Positions 1-8,766 of a stretch of 64,000 nt of DNA are shown here, piece by piece. How positions within the stretch are numbered: the first letter of the stretch is position 1; each line of letters begins with the position of its first letter. Source of the DNA: Glaciecola sp041380235 (GTDB lineage Bacteria; Pseudomonadota; Gammaproteobacteria; Enterobacterales; Alteromonadaceae); contig NZ_JBGIYY010000024.1 in assembly GCF_041380235.1 (NCBI RefSeq), positions 1-64,000 of the forward strand, given 5' to 3'. The notes beneath the pieces were generated by a model. That model worked only from the letters and a program-made list of their open reading frames with translations, did not search any database and was not told the DNA's origin. The translations under genes were made by a program, and so were the position numbers.

Positions 1-335
1 ATATGCTGGGGCTTTTTTTATGCCTGTAATTACATGCTTGAATATCGATATTGAAGCCAAATGGGTTGGCAATTCAGTTATGTTACTTTTGAACGACTTT
101 TCTATTGCAACATAAAACCATAAAAATCAATAGGATGGTTGAGCATTGATGGTTTGTGTTTGTTTATGTATGAACCACGAGACAGATCTTAGTACTGAAG
201 TAAGCAGCATTTCTCTAAAGATGCTCTAAGTTACTAATAAAGAATAAGAAAATTTAATTGGCACAATAAATGTAATAGCTAGGATGAAGCATCATTGTTG
301 ATGCAATTCAAAACGTTGATAGAAAGGAGACTAAT
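1..335. other. Intergenic region upstream of the EF-hand gene
   Basis: No convincing coding frame is visible here. The right part holds a possible promoter and the ribosome binding site (GAAAGGAGA at about 321-329) of the following gene. The left 200 bases are AT-rich and carry an imperfect inverted repeat near 208-232, but nothing I can name. The upstream gene lies outside the window. Confidence 0.5.
258..285 (+). promoter_or_regulatory. Possible sigma70 promoter of the EF-hand gene
   Basis: TTGGCA (258-263) and TAGGAT (280-285) are separated by 16 bases, about 50 bases before the start codon. The match is moderate and read by eye only. Confidence 0.35.
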
Positions 336-578
336 ATGTCATTCTCAACTAAGTTAATTGCTAGTGTGTTATCCATAATTTTTGTGGCTAGTTTATCGGT
401 AAATGCTACTGCGTCAGACGATCTCTTTAATGCGCTTGACGTTGACCAAAGTGGTTCAATATCAAAAGCAGAGGCGAATGCTCACTCGGGGCTGAGCAAT
501 ATGTTTAATGAAATCGACGTAGATGGTGATGGTGAAATCACATATGCCGAATTTATTGCCGCAGGCCTAGAAGAGTAA
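336..578 (+). CDS. Small secreted EF-hand calcium-binding protein
   Basis: The 80-residue product starts with a signal peptide (residues 1 to about 26, ending near NATA), so it is probably exported to the periplasm or beyond. Two EF-hand loops follow. The first reads DVDQSGSISKAE (about 35-46) and the second DVDGDGEITYAE (about 61-72), both with acidic residues at the calcium-coordinating positions. Nothing else is present, so it is probably a calcium buffer or sensor rather than an enzyme. The start is set by a strong GAAAGGAGA seven bases upstream. A hairpin terminator follows the stop directly, so the gene is monocistronic. Its partner is unknown. Confidence 0.85.
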   Translation: MSFSTKLIASVLSIIFVASLSVNATASDDLFNALDVDQSGSISKAEANAHSGLSNMFNEIDVDGDGEITYAEFIAAGLEE

Positions 579-592
579 AACAAAGCAATAAC

Positions 593-621
593 AAAGCGGA
601 AGTTTGAGGCTTCCGCTTTTT
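593..621 (+). terminator. Rho-independent terminator, probably bidirectional
   Basis: AAAGCGGAAG (593-602) pairs with CTTCCGCTTT (610-619) around a 7-base loop and is followed by T residues. It sits between the EF-hand gene and the convergent periplasmic-binding-protein gene, and the A-rich left side lets it serve both. Confidence 0.85.
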
Positions 622-635
622 ATCAAAGCTTTATG

Positions 636-1460
636 TTACTCGTTTACTGAAGTGTAAATGTCCTGATGTTTTTGTAAACCATACTTTTCTTTCAAATCTT
701 TAATTAACTGTGTATTTTCCATCGAAAACTGGCTTATCTGCTCTAAGACAAGCACGTGTTTTTGTGTCGAAAGATGATAGGTAACACGCGAATTTGGAAG
801 GTTTTTATTGATGACTAAACTCGATAGAGATGGGTTATTTGAGATTATATATTGACCAGCATTGTATTCAACATCAGCAGCAGTTGCAGTACCCGTCTTT
901 ACACTATGTAACGCCATCTCTAAGTCTCTGGCTGGCATAGAGTATATTCCATATTCCTCAATAGGTGTCATCCACGTCGCGGCGCTATATCCAAACGGTA
1001 TGCTAACTGATGTTACTTCCGACAGTAAAATTTCTTGATTAAAGCTGTCTACAAAAGTCGCACTTATGGCTTCAACGATTGCTTTACTATAAATGTTGTT
1101 GTCTTTAACTGGCTTATGAGCCGTCCAACTTGGATGGTCAGGATAGACAAAATCAATCGCGCCACTCTCTAATGCGGTTTGCAGGCGTACAGGAGGAAGA
1201 ACAATGTACTCAAATGAGTAATTATATTGTTTGGCAAATGCTTGTAAAATCGCCCAACTTACGCCCTTGTCTGTTGGGCTTTGAAAATTAAAGCTAGGAT
1301 AATGGTTTAGGCTAGACACCCCAATTTTTAGCACGGTGTTTTTTCCAAGTAAATCACTTGAAGTAACAGGCTGATTTGCAGATGCGTTGAGACCATTCAA
1401 ACTAAAAAATAGTAGAATTATACAAAACACATTACGCAATTGGGGCAACAGTTTGCTCAT
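636..1460 (-). CDS. Periplasmic solute-binding protein family 3-like, orphan
   Basis: The product of about 274 residues has an N-terminal signal peptide (hydrophobic stretch followed by LNASA) and then a bilobal binding-protein pattern. The segment VLKIGVSSL is followed by a region about FNFQ...GVSWAILQAFAKQYNYSFEYI, typical of extracellular amino-acid-type binding folds. The phrase LQTALESGAIDFVYPD matches the usual 'L..G.iD' motif. No permease or ATPase gene is adjacent, as is common in Alteromonadales, where such proteins also act as sensors. I chose the ATG at 1460 over a TTG two codons upstream. The ligand cannot be inferred. Confidence 0.7.
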   Translation of the reverse strand: MSKLLPQLRNVFCIILLFFSLNGLNASANQPVTSSDLLGKNTVLKIGVSSLNHYPSFNFQSPTDKGVSWAILQAFAKQYNYSFEYIVLPPVRLQTALESGAIDFVYPDHPSWTAHKPVKDNNIYSKAIVEAISATFVDSFNQEILLSEVTSVSIPFGYSAATWMTPIEEYGIYSMPARDLEMALHSVKTGTATAADVEYNAGQYIISNNPSLSSLVINKNLPNSRVTYHLSTQKHVLVLEQISQFSMENTQLIKDLKEKYGLQKHQDIYTSVNE

Positions 1461-1560
1461 TATCAAAGAGGATCTCTAAACCTAGTATATAAGTTATCGG
1501 TTTAATTAGTATTTTATTAAGTTGAATCATTAAAATGGTAGGCTTTAGCATGTTAACGAA

Positions 1561-4500
1561 TTACCTAAATTCACGACAGCTTAAATCTAATTTTGTTAAT
1601 AACCGCGTTTGATCAACTAATTTTCCAGCGATCACGTGGATCACATTACCATCTCCGCGCTCTAAAATCCCATTCACTTGAAGTATTTTAGCATTTAGAT
1701 AAGCTTTTTTTTGAGCACGTGCAGAATTTTGCCAAATAATGACATTTGTATTCCCAGTATGATCCTCTAAGGTAATAAAAGTCACTCCTGCTGCGGTACC
1801 AGGACTTTGTTTGCAGGTTACGACGCCAATGACTGTTACAAGGCTCCTGTGAGTTAGGTGATGTAATGCGTTAGCGGTAATAAATTTTGGTAGTAAATTA
1901 GCTTCTTGCAGCATGGCAATAGGATGCTGCTTGACAGATAAACCGGTGCTTGAATAGTCTTCGACCAGATCATCAAATAAATTAGGTTGACGAATATAAG
2001 CGACATTGTCTATCGCAGGTGTAGCTTGCGCAAAAAGTGGCAGCGTTTCGCTTTGATTCATCAGTTCCCATCGCGCCTCAAATCGGTTTTTTGATAAGCA
2101 TGCGAAGGCATTAGCGCTTGCCAATGCTTGTACACACGAAGTAGGCAGGTTTAGCTGCCTTAACTGGTGTATAGAATCAAGCTTGCTTTGGTTGCGATAC
2201 TTAAGCAGTGCAGTAATGGAACTGTGTTTTAAACCTTTAATTAGGCGCAGTCCCAAACGAATTGAATACTGACCATGTAAGTATACTAAACTGTGATCAT
2301 GCACTGAATTTTGCACGCAACACGGAAGTACTTCAATCTGATGATGCTTGGCATCCTGGACAATTTGTGACGGTGTGTAAAATCCCATAGGCAAAGAATT
2401 AAGTAAACCGATGTAAAATATTTCCGGATAGTAATGTTTTAGCCAAGCAGAAACATAGGCCAATACTGCAAACGATGCCGAATGGGATTCAGGAAAGCCA
2501 TATTCACCAAAGCCGCATATTTGCTCAAATAAACGTTCAGCGTATTGAGCACTGTAATTGCGAGAGGTCATGCCTTCGATAAGCTTACTGCGGAACTTGT
2601 GTAGTGCGCCGTTCTTTTTCCAGCTTGCCATTGCTCTTCGCAGTTGATCAGCTTCACCACCGCTAAAGCCTGCAGCCACCATAGCTAGTTGAATTACCTG
2701 CTCTTGGAATATCGGCACCCCCATCGTTCTTGATAGTACCGCTTCGATTTCGGGTGACGGATAGCTAACCGGCTCTATACCTTCACGGCGGCGTAAATAA
2801 GGGTGCACCATATCACCCTGTATTGGACCGGGTCTAACAATGGCTATTTGCACGACTAAATCATAATAACAACGAGGTTTTAATCTTGGTAGCATCGACA
2901 TTTGTGCCCGAGACTCTATTTGAAAAATACCAACCGTGTCGGCCTGCTGGATTTGTGCAAAAACCTGTTGGTCATCGCCAAGCTTAGTAATAAAGGGGAT
3001 ACTGCAGTCTTGATGGTAGTGAGTCTTAAGCAAATCAAAACATTTACGAATAGCGGTTAACATGCCCAAGGCTAATACATCTACTTTAAGTAGTTTCAAA
3101 CTCTCTAAGTCGTCTTTGTCCCATTGAATAACCGTACGATCAGCCATTGCTGCATTTTCTATTGGTACTAATTTGTATAAGGGCCCTGATGAAATCACAA
3201 ATCCACCAACATGTTGTGATAAATGCCGAGGAAAGCCAATAAGCTGCTCTACTAGAGTGATAAAGCGGGTAGCAAAAGCCGATTCTGGCTCTATACCGAG
3301 CTCACCTAATTGCGATTGCCAGCTCAAGGCTCGGTCTCTGCGATTGACATTCTTAATGAAAAAATCTAAATCGGTGGCGTTGATGCCAAACACCTTACCC
3401 ACCTCTCGCAGAGCACTTTTAAAGCGATAGCAAACTACGGTTGCGGCAAGTGCGGTGCGCTCTCGACCATATTTTTGGTAAATATACTGAATCACTTCCT
3501 CACGGCGCTCATGTTCAAAATCTACGTCGATATCGGGCGGCTCGTTGCGTTCTTTTGAAATAAAGCGTTCGAACAGTACGCTAATTTGCCTAGGATCTAC
3601 GGCAGTAATTTCTAAGCAATAGCACACCACCGAATTGGCGGCTGAGCCTCTGCCTTGATAGAGAATATTTTGCTTTTTTGCAAACTGTACAATGTCATAG
3701 ATGGTTAAAAAAAAGTGCTCATAAGATTGCTCTTTAATCAGCGTTAACTCTTTTTCGATAATGTTGCGAATGTCGTCGCTGAGCCCTTCGGTAAACCGAA
3801 GCTTAATGCCCTTTTCGACTAAATAACGTAAATACTCACTAGGAGTCATCCCTTTTGCGACCACTTCTGCAGGGTATTGGTAGGCGAGCTCCGACATATT
3901 AAAGTGGCAGCTCTTTGCAAGTGTGGCTGCATTCTCTAGCCATTGTTTTGGATATAGCTGCTGTAGTTTAGCTAATGGGCGCAGGCTGCTTTCAGCGTTT
4001 GCATGCATGTGCCGACCAAGTTGTTTAACCGTAGTGCCGTTTTCAATAGCTTGTAAGCACTGCTGCAGGGCTAGGCGAGATGCGTCGTGCATGCATGCTG
4101 CTGAGGTTGCGATAATTTCAAGGTGATGTTTTTCTGCAAGGTGTTGGCAGTCTTCAAGATAGCCTTCTTCGTTGGCGGTAAGCCATCTTTTTAAAGCTAA
4201 GAATAAGCGTTCTTTAAAGTGTTTTTGTAACCACGTAGCCCATTTTTCATCTTCTGCTGATTGCCCGCTAGGAAGCCACAAACATAGGCAGTGCTTAATA
4301 CTTTTTAAGTCCCACTCTGACAGACTGTATTGACCCTTGCTTGCGCGCCTTCGAGCATTGGTAATGATACGACAGCACTCTGAATAAGCCTGTTTATTCG
4401 GGCACAATAACACCATGCTTTGCTTATTGAGTTTAAATAAACTGCCAACAATCAACTTAATTGGAATATGGTTATTTTTAATTTCGGTGTATGCCCGCAC

Positions 4501-4680
4501 AACCCCAGCCATTGAGCATTCATCGGTAATGGCAATTGCCTGGTAGTTTAAAAAATACGCCTGACGCACGTACTCCTCTGGGTGTGAGGCACCATACAAA
4601 AACGAGAAGTTTGACTGACAAACAAGCTCAGCAAAGGGCGTATGAATACTTTTATTTATAGGTTTAGACAAAGTAGCCAT
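1561..4680 (-). CDS. dnaE2: Error-prone DNA polymerase ImuC/DnaE2
   Basis: This is the alpha-subunit-like error-prone polymerase (1039 residues) that performs SOS translesion synthesis together with ImuA and ImuB. Visible parts in order are an N-terminal PHP domain (FAELVCQSNFSFLYGASHPEEY region), the polymerase palm with the catalytic-type PDIDVDFEHERR motif, a fingers/HhH region, and a C-terminal OB fold (LVTVIGVVTCKQSPGTAAG). The length fits DnaE2 (about 1000-1070) and is shorter than replicative DnaE. I chose the start at MATLSKPIN (4680), which overlaps the imuB stop by 17 bases and implies translational coupling. An upstream extension is possible but lies wholly inside imuB. It is the last gene of the SOS operon. 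Confidence 0.95.
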   Translation of the reverse strand: MATLSKPINKSIHTPFAELVCQSNFSFLYGASHPEEYVRQAYFLNYQAIAITDECSMAGVVRAYTEIKNNHIPIKLIVGSLFKLNKQSMVLLCPNKQAYSECCRIITNARRRASKGQYSLSEWDLKSIKHCLCLWLPSGQSAEDEKWATWLQKHFKERLFLALKRWLTANEEGYLEDCQHLAEKHHLEIIATSAACMHDASRLALQQCLQAIENGTTVKQLGRHMHANAESSLRPLAKLQQLYPKQWLENAATLAKSCHFNMSELAYQYPAEVVAKGMTPSEYLRYLVEKGIKLRFTEGLSDDIRNIIEKELTLIKEQSYEHFFLTIYDIVQFAKKQNILYQGRGSAANSVVCYCLEITAVDPRQISVLFERFISKERNEPPDIDVDFEHERREEVIQYIYQKYGRERTALAATVVCYRFKSALREVGKVFGINATDLDFFIKNVNRRDRALSWQSQLGELGIEPESAFATRFITLVEQLIGFPRHLSQHVGGFVISSGPLYKLVPIENAAMADRTVIQWDKDDLESLKLLKVDVLALGMLTAIRKCFDLLKTHYHQDCSIPFITKLGDDQQVFAQIQQADTVGIFQIESRAQMSMLPRLKPRCYYDLVVQIAIVRPGPIQGDMVHPYLRRREGIEPVSYPSPEIEAVLSRTMGVPIFQEQVIQLAMVAAGFSGGEADQLRRAMASWKKNGALHKFRSKLIEGMTSRNYSAQYAERLFEQICGFGEYGFPESHSASFAVLAYVSAWLKHYYPEIFYIGLLNSLPMGFYTPSQIVQDAKHHQIEVLPCCVQNSVHDHSLVYLHGQYSIRLGLRLIKGLKHSSITALLKYRNQSKLDSIHQLRQLNLPTSCVQALASANAFACLSKNRFEARWELMNQSETLPLFAQATPAIDNVAYIRQPNLFDDLVEDYSSTGLSVKQHPIAMLQEANLLPKFITANALHHLTHRSLVTVIGVVTCKQSPGTAAGVTFITLEDHTGNTNVIIWQNSARAQKKAYLNAKILQVNGILERGDGNVIHVIAGKLVDQTRLLTKLDLSCREFR

Positions 4681-6103
4681 GCAAATACCACTGTTGCTCA
4701 GGCGTTTTGAACATCCATATTTGCTGACCTTGCTCGCTTTGCCCAATGTAATAATCGCGGCTAATACTGTTGTCGTCCCACCAACCGCATACGATGCGCT
4801 CAGGCCCTTTAAGTACTTTTACCTTTTTGTCTAGGGGTTGAGGTTGTCGCAATAATAAGCCTGGTCTGTCGGCAAAGATGCTCTGCTCGCTTTTTTCATG
4901 AACAGTATTGAGATGCGCAGATGTGAGCGTACCTTGCTCGGGGCGAAAGTCTTCAACAAATTTGAGGCCGCATATTTTATGTTCACCCAGTTTACTCATT
5001 AAGCGAGAAAGCAAAGACATGGCAGCTACGTGTGTCGACTTACTTGCAAAGAAATCATCATGGGTAAGTTCAGCCACTTCGTGTCGATGGCAACGTAGCT
5101 TGAGTGCATATACGGGTGATTGAAAACTCAGTTGCTCTAATTTGAGCTCAATAATACTGAGCCAGTCTGCGCTTCGGTAAATAGGCATTGCGCTGTCAAA
5201 GGTTACCGGTAGAGGCGCATGTTCGCGCTGATAAAAATCGATGTGTATTTGTAAGCATCGCGCATTGCGCACATATAAAAAATCGCTGAGCTTATTCAGG
5301 GCATGGATAATAACCGGTCGGAGCTTGTCAGCTAAAGAGATGTCGTAGAGTAGCTCGATATAATCGTCGTATTGGCTCAAAGGCTTAAAAAAGCTCACGC
5401 GAGACGGAGCTTGGCCACGTAGCTCTGACACCACATCTAATGATACGCGACTAAGTCGATTAGCCAGCTCGGATAAAGGCACACGATTGAGTTCGGCCAT
5501 GCTATGAATACCAATGCGTTTGAGTTTTTCAAGATCTTTTAGCTCGATGTCAGATAAGCTCAGCGCACATATCTGTAATGCGTCGTTGATTGTGCTGCGC
5601 TCTTCGGTGATGACTCCCGTTCCGTGTTTCGCCATAAGCTTGGCTGCCTGAATAGAAAAAGCCGCTGCACTTTGGTATTCGTAACCTTGCTTGCTTAGGC
5701 ATTGCTGTATGACTTGCCAGTAAGGTTTTATCCCACCGTATAGCGACAGCATATTCTGTGCTCGCAAAATTAAGCCTTGAGGCGGTGCCAGTACAATATC
5801 AGAGGTGAGTAAATACAAGGCATTAGCCAAGTGTTCAAGGGTGTTGTTTTCAACTTCAGGGCGGTATTCATGCAAGGCTAAATCAGGGTAAAGCAAACTT
5901 GCACTAGCCAAGCCCATACCTATTTGGATGCCGCGAGCCTGTGCTGCAGCATTTATTTGTACGAGCTGATTGTGTTTTACTTCATAAATTGCGCGGGGCT
6001 CGGAGATCACTTTAGGATCGCTAATTTGACTGTGCTCAATCACATTTAGTTGGAGTCGGGTAAAGTGTAGATAAATCCACAAGGAGCGAGTGTCAAATTG
6101 CAT
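4664..6103 (-). CDS. imuB: ImuB, Y-family polymerase-like protein of the mutasome
   Basis: The 479-residue protein is a Y-family polymerase relative that in known systems bridges the beta clamp, ImuA and DnaE2. The N-terminus reads LWIYLHF where an active Y-family polymerase has its first metal-binding Asp motif, so the catalytic acidic residues appear to be lost, as is usual for ImuB. The middle carries a helix-hairpin-helix-like stretch (LKRIGIHSMAELNRVPLSELANRLS). The C-terminal tail (DDNSISRDYYIGQSEQG) matches the conserved 'R.YY' end of the family. It lies between imuA (15-base gap) and dnaE2 (overlap) in one operon. Confidence 0.92.
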   Translation of the reverse strand: MQFDTRSLWIYLHFTRLQLNVIEHSQISDPKVISEPRAIYEVKHNQLVQINAAAQARGIQIGMGLASASLLYPDLALHEYRPEVENNTLEHLANALYLLTSDIVLAPPQGLILRAQNMLSLYGGIKPYWQVIQQCLSKQGYEYQSAAAFSIQAAKLMAKHGTGVITEERSTINDALQICALSLSDIELKDLEKLKRIGIHSMAELNRVPLSELANRLSRVSLDVVSELRGQAPSRVSFFKPLSQYDDYIELLYDISLADKLRPVIIHALNKLSDFLYVRNARCLQIHIDFYQREHAPLPVTFDSAMPIYRSADWLSIIELKLEQLSFQSPVYALKLRCHRHEVAELTHDDFFASKSTHVAAMSLLSRLMSKLGEHKICGLKFVEDFRPEQGTLTSAHLNTVHEKSEQSIFADRPGLLLRQPQPLDKKVKVLKGPERIVCGWWDDNSISRDYYIGQSEQGQQIWMFKTPEQQWYLHGYFV

Positions 6104-6118
6104 CTTAGATCAGCTCGG

Positions 6119-6820
6119 TTAACGCTTAGCATGGATATTAACTACGCTGCCTATAGGTATGGGCTTAGGTCGAAAAGCCGGACCTGTGCGACACTTAAAA
6201 GGAAGCTTTATACTGACAGAAGGTTTTGCCCAACCGACTTTTTGCTTGTTAATTTTAACCTGTAGTTGCTCGTTTTCTCGCCGCAGTGATAGCGATAGAC
6301 TAAGGGGCAAATTGCTTGTGGCGTGTTCGCTATTGTCAAACCAAAAACAGTGACTTGCACCGTGCAAAGTCGCTAGTTCGAGTTTACGTATTTGTGTATG
6401 TAAGAGCTTTTTTTGCCATATAAAGATGCCTTCACATACCCCGCTTTTAGCGCATTGCTCAGCGCTCCAAAGTGCTTCGTCGTCAGTATCGGGATAAATG
6501 ACTACCAGTTGTTCTAAGGATATATTTTCGCTTAACAAAAACTCTGCATTTAATTGAAACGGTGGTGCAATAAATATCCAGAGTTTATCACGAGTGCGGC
6601 TGATTTTTTTTTGCAGTACTTCCAGCATTAAGCGCAGCTCGCCACAGCCTAAGTAGCTGTTGATATGGATCATGCCAGCGCTTGGAAAACCACCTGATAA
6701 TGCTTTATCTAAGGCCTCATAACCGGTTTCGAGTCGCGTGCTTTGTGCAGATGTTTGCTTGGCTTTTGCAGCTGTCCATATCCATTGCTTACTTTCTAGT
6801 TCGTGTAAAAGTGGATTCAT
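6119..6820 (-). CDS. imuA: ImuA, RecA/SulA-like component of the mutasome
   Basis: The 233-residue protein is the first gene of the imuA-imuB-dnaE2 damage-tolerance operon. The phrase ETGYEALDKALSGGFPSAGMIHI is the RecA-like core start seen in ImuA, where the Walker A loop is degenerate (SYLGCGELRL), so ATP hydrolysis is doubtful. Family knowledge gives it a role in regulating RecA and the mutasome. The ATG at 6820 is preceded within 32 bases by a LexA box, which makes DNA-damage induction very likely. Confidence 0.9.
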   Translation of the reverse strand: MNPLLHELESKQWIWTAAKAKQTSAQSTRLETGYEALDKALSGGFPSAGMIHINSYLGCGELRLMLEVLQKKISRTRDKLWIFIAPPFQLNAEFLLSENISLEQLVVIYPDTDDEALWSAEQCAKSGVCEGIFIWQKKLLHTQIRKLELATLHGASHCFWFDNSEHATSNLPLSLSLSLRRENEQLQVKINKQKVGWAKPSVSIKLPFKCRTGPAFRPKPIPIGSVVNIHAKR

Positions 6821-6836
6821 ATGACACTCTAAAATA

Positions 6837-6852
6837 CTGTATATATGTACAG
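6837..6852 (-). promoter_or_regulatory. LexA (SOS) box of the imuA operon
   Basis: CTGTATATATGTACAG fits the gammaproteobacterial SOS consensus CTGT-N8-ACAG exactly, and its flanks extend the symmetry to TACTGTATATATGTACAGTA. It ends 17 bases before the imuA start codon, where bound LexA would block the promoter. Confidence 0.95.
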
Positions 6853-7012
6853 TATAAATACTTTGTTTAAGTGATCAACCGTTTCTCAAATTTATAAGGC
6901 TAAACGAGCTTAAGTGATTTATTTAACAAGGATTATTGTTGAAAGGAGGTCTTAATATAAAAGATAACGGAACATGGATGTTCTTATTAATCAGCACATA
7001 AACAGAGTATTA

Positions 7013-7030
7013 GGATGCTGATCAGCATCC
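7013..7030. repeat. 18-base perfect palindrome
   Basis: GGATGCTGATCAGCATCC is fully self-complementary. It has no T tract and is not beside a gene start, so it looks more like a protein-binding site than a terminator. Its function is unknown. Confidence 0.7.
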
Positions 7031-7130
7031 GCTTTATAAGGCTTGTTACGAGGTAATATGTATTGGCTAGGTTTTACGAGCACTTATCTTAGACTTCGTT
7101 TACCTAGCTTTTGGATATTGCTAAAACACA

Positions 7131-7153
7131 AAACCAGCACGTAGGCTGGTTTT
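7131..7153. terminator. Hairpin terminator downstream of the DUF945 gene
   Basis: AAACCAGC (7131-7138) pairs with GCTGGTTT (7145-7152) around a 6-base loop. It is symmetric enough to act on either strand. The leftward DUF945 gene ends about 90 bases away and is the likely user. Confidence 0.7.
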
Positions 7154-7239
7154 ATATCTACTAAAAAATAGTGGCTTAGCGTATTTATGGGTAATAGTGT
7201 CTATTATTTGATAATTTTTTGACTATCAAGTAAATACAA

Positions 7240-8640
7240 TTACATCGGTAGCGGTATGGCGCTGTTGTTTAAAGTTGCTTTGCCGTCTTGCAAAGTAAAT
7301 GACATGCTGTAGCCATTTTCTGTTTCTGTAAATAAGCCCTGCTGCAGCAAGCCATCTAAAGTCATTTCACTTTGCTGTGCGATGAGTTGCTCTAGTTCAA
7401 TAGGATCCATCTCTGCAATTTGTGGGTTGCCGGCAAGCTGCTGTTTAACTACCATGGCGGCAATAAATTTGGCTGCACTATCATCTATGTTTAGTTGCGT
7501 AGTAGACTGCATATGCTGAACCCAAAAATCATTATTTTCCATGGTGTCCGGTAAGCTATTAACACCTGCAAGTTTGTTGCTCGATGTGAGCTCTATGTTG
7601 CCGTTGTTTAGCACGGCATTAAGTTTGCTAACGTTCAGCTCAGGCTCAACTTGAAGCTGACCTAAAAGGTGGGTTTGTATGGTTTGTTGCATGATTTCTT
7701 GGGCGCGTTGTGGCGTCTGCATAATGTCTTTATTCATCTGCTGGTATGCCATAAAGAATGGTTCGTGCAAGTTATTTACCTCCATCACCATATTTGCATC
7801 GCTTAAAGTGAAATCTGCTGTAGTCAGTGTTGCTAGCTTCACTTCTAGGCTAGAATCGGCTAAGCCTGCATCTTGATCAAAATCGATGGTGCTGCTTAAA
7901 GACAGCTGCTCGAGTAGCGAATTTGTATTGTCGATCAAATTTTCAATTTTCACTTCTTTAAGCGTCATTAATGCAGCGCCGTCATAAAAGCTGCCTTTGA
8001 TCATCTCAGTGATAGAGCTTTGCGCATCAAAAGAAACAGCCAAATCATTCAGCTCAAAACGGTATACATTCGGCAAATTCATACGTATGTTGCCCGGACC
8101 GCCTGCATATATCACTGAATCATCCGACAAGTAACCCTTGCCTTGCCAGCCTTCTGTCGACGCAGTCAGGTTGATTGATTCGTCGGTATAGGTCATCGCT
8201 GCGATGCGATCTTGATAGCTGGTACCACCAAATAAGCCCATTTTACCAAGTGCCTGGTATACGGGGCCATCTTCTAGCACCTTAAGTGAGGGTGGCAGTT
8301 CATCTACTACAAGGGTGACGGCCCAGTCTAACCATCCCAAGCCCATACCGTTTTTAGTCAATACCGGCCCATGCTGAGCTTGCGCTTGTAAGTTGATTTT
8401 CCATTCAGGTAACTGCGAGGCACCAGCTAAACCCTGAAATTTGAGCATTACTTGGATATCAGCGACTGTAGAAAACCATGATTGTTCGCGGTTAACAATA
8501 CTTGCTTGATAAACACCGGTTTCGTTTACCGCTGCTATGTAATTATCCAATCCTTGATTGAAAGTATTTCCGGCAAATTTAGGCCCAATCAATGCCACAC
8601 TTAACAGTAAGATAACGATGATAAAGAGAAGTTTTTTCAT
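7240..8640 (-). CDS. DUF945 (YdgA-like) family protein
   Basis: The 466-residue protein begins with a single hydrophobic segment (KKLLFIIVILLLSVALIG), serving as a signal anchor, followed by a long periplasmic domain. The sequence NQGLDNYIAAVNETGVYQASIVNREQSWFSTVADIQV matches the N-terminal pattern of DUF945/YdgA proteins ('...Y....G......Y.RGWFSS...'). The C-terminal half is rich in LxxLxLxx repeats and ends in a small hydrophilic tail. Family members are inner-membrane-anchored periplasmic proteins of unclear function. It stands alone, with a terminator after it. Confidence 0.8.
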   Translation of the reverse strand: MKKLLFIIVILLLSVALIGPKFAGNTFNQGLDNYIAAVNETGVYQASIVNREQSWFSTVADIQVMLKFQGLAGASQLPEWKINLQAQAQHGPVLTKNGMGLGWLDWAVTLVVDELPPSLKVLEDGPVYQALGKMGLFGGTSYQDRIAAMTYTDESINLTASTEGWQGKGYLSDDSVIYAGGPGNIRMNLPNVYRFELNDLAVSFDAQSSITEMIKGSFYDGAALMTLKEVKIENLIDNTNSLLEQLSLSSTIDFDQDAGLADSSLEVKLATLTTADFTLSDANMVMEVNNLHEPFFMAYQQMNKDIMQTPQRAQEIMQQTIQTHLLGQLQVEPELNVSKLNAVLNNGNIELTSSNKLAGVNSLPDTMENNDFWVQHMQSTTQLNIDDSAAKFIAAMVVKQQLAGNPQIAEMDPIELEQLIAQQSEMTLDGLLQQGLFTETENGYSMSFTLQDGKATLNNSAIPLPM

Positions 8641-8766
8641 GAAAACGTCCTTGTTAAAAAATAAGCCGCTTGATGCTTATCATGGTCAGCATCAAGCAAT
8701 TATGGTGGATATGGTTAAAGTAAGTAATGCGTAATAACGAAAATGTCGGTGCTTAAATACCGAGCC

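Larger units (their letters stand above)
6853..7239. other. 387-base gene-free region between imuA and the DUF945 gene
   Basis: The region holds an AGGAGG-like sequence (about 6941-6948) not followed by a credible coding frame. It also holds an 18-base perfect palindrome and a hairpin terminator, both listed separately. No tRNA or known RNA family is recognisable. It probably contains the imuA promoter at its left end and the DUF945 terminator at its right end. Confidence 0.6.

Noticed and set aside
259..273. Sigma54-like TTGGCAC element upstream of the EF-hand gene
   Set aside because: The required GC of the -12 element is GT at the right spacing, and a sigma70-like reading fits as well.
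6974..7021. 15-codon frame after the AGGAGG in the imuA-DUF945 gap
   Set aside because: The start is about 25 bases from the AGGAGG, and the peptide is too short to support.
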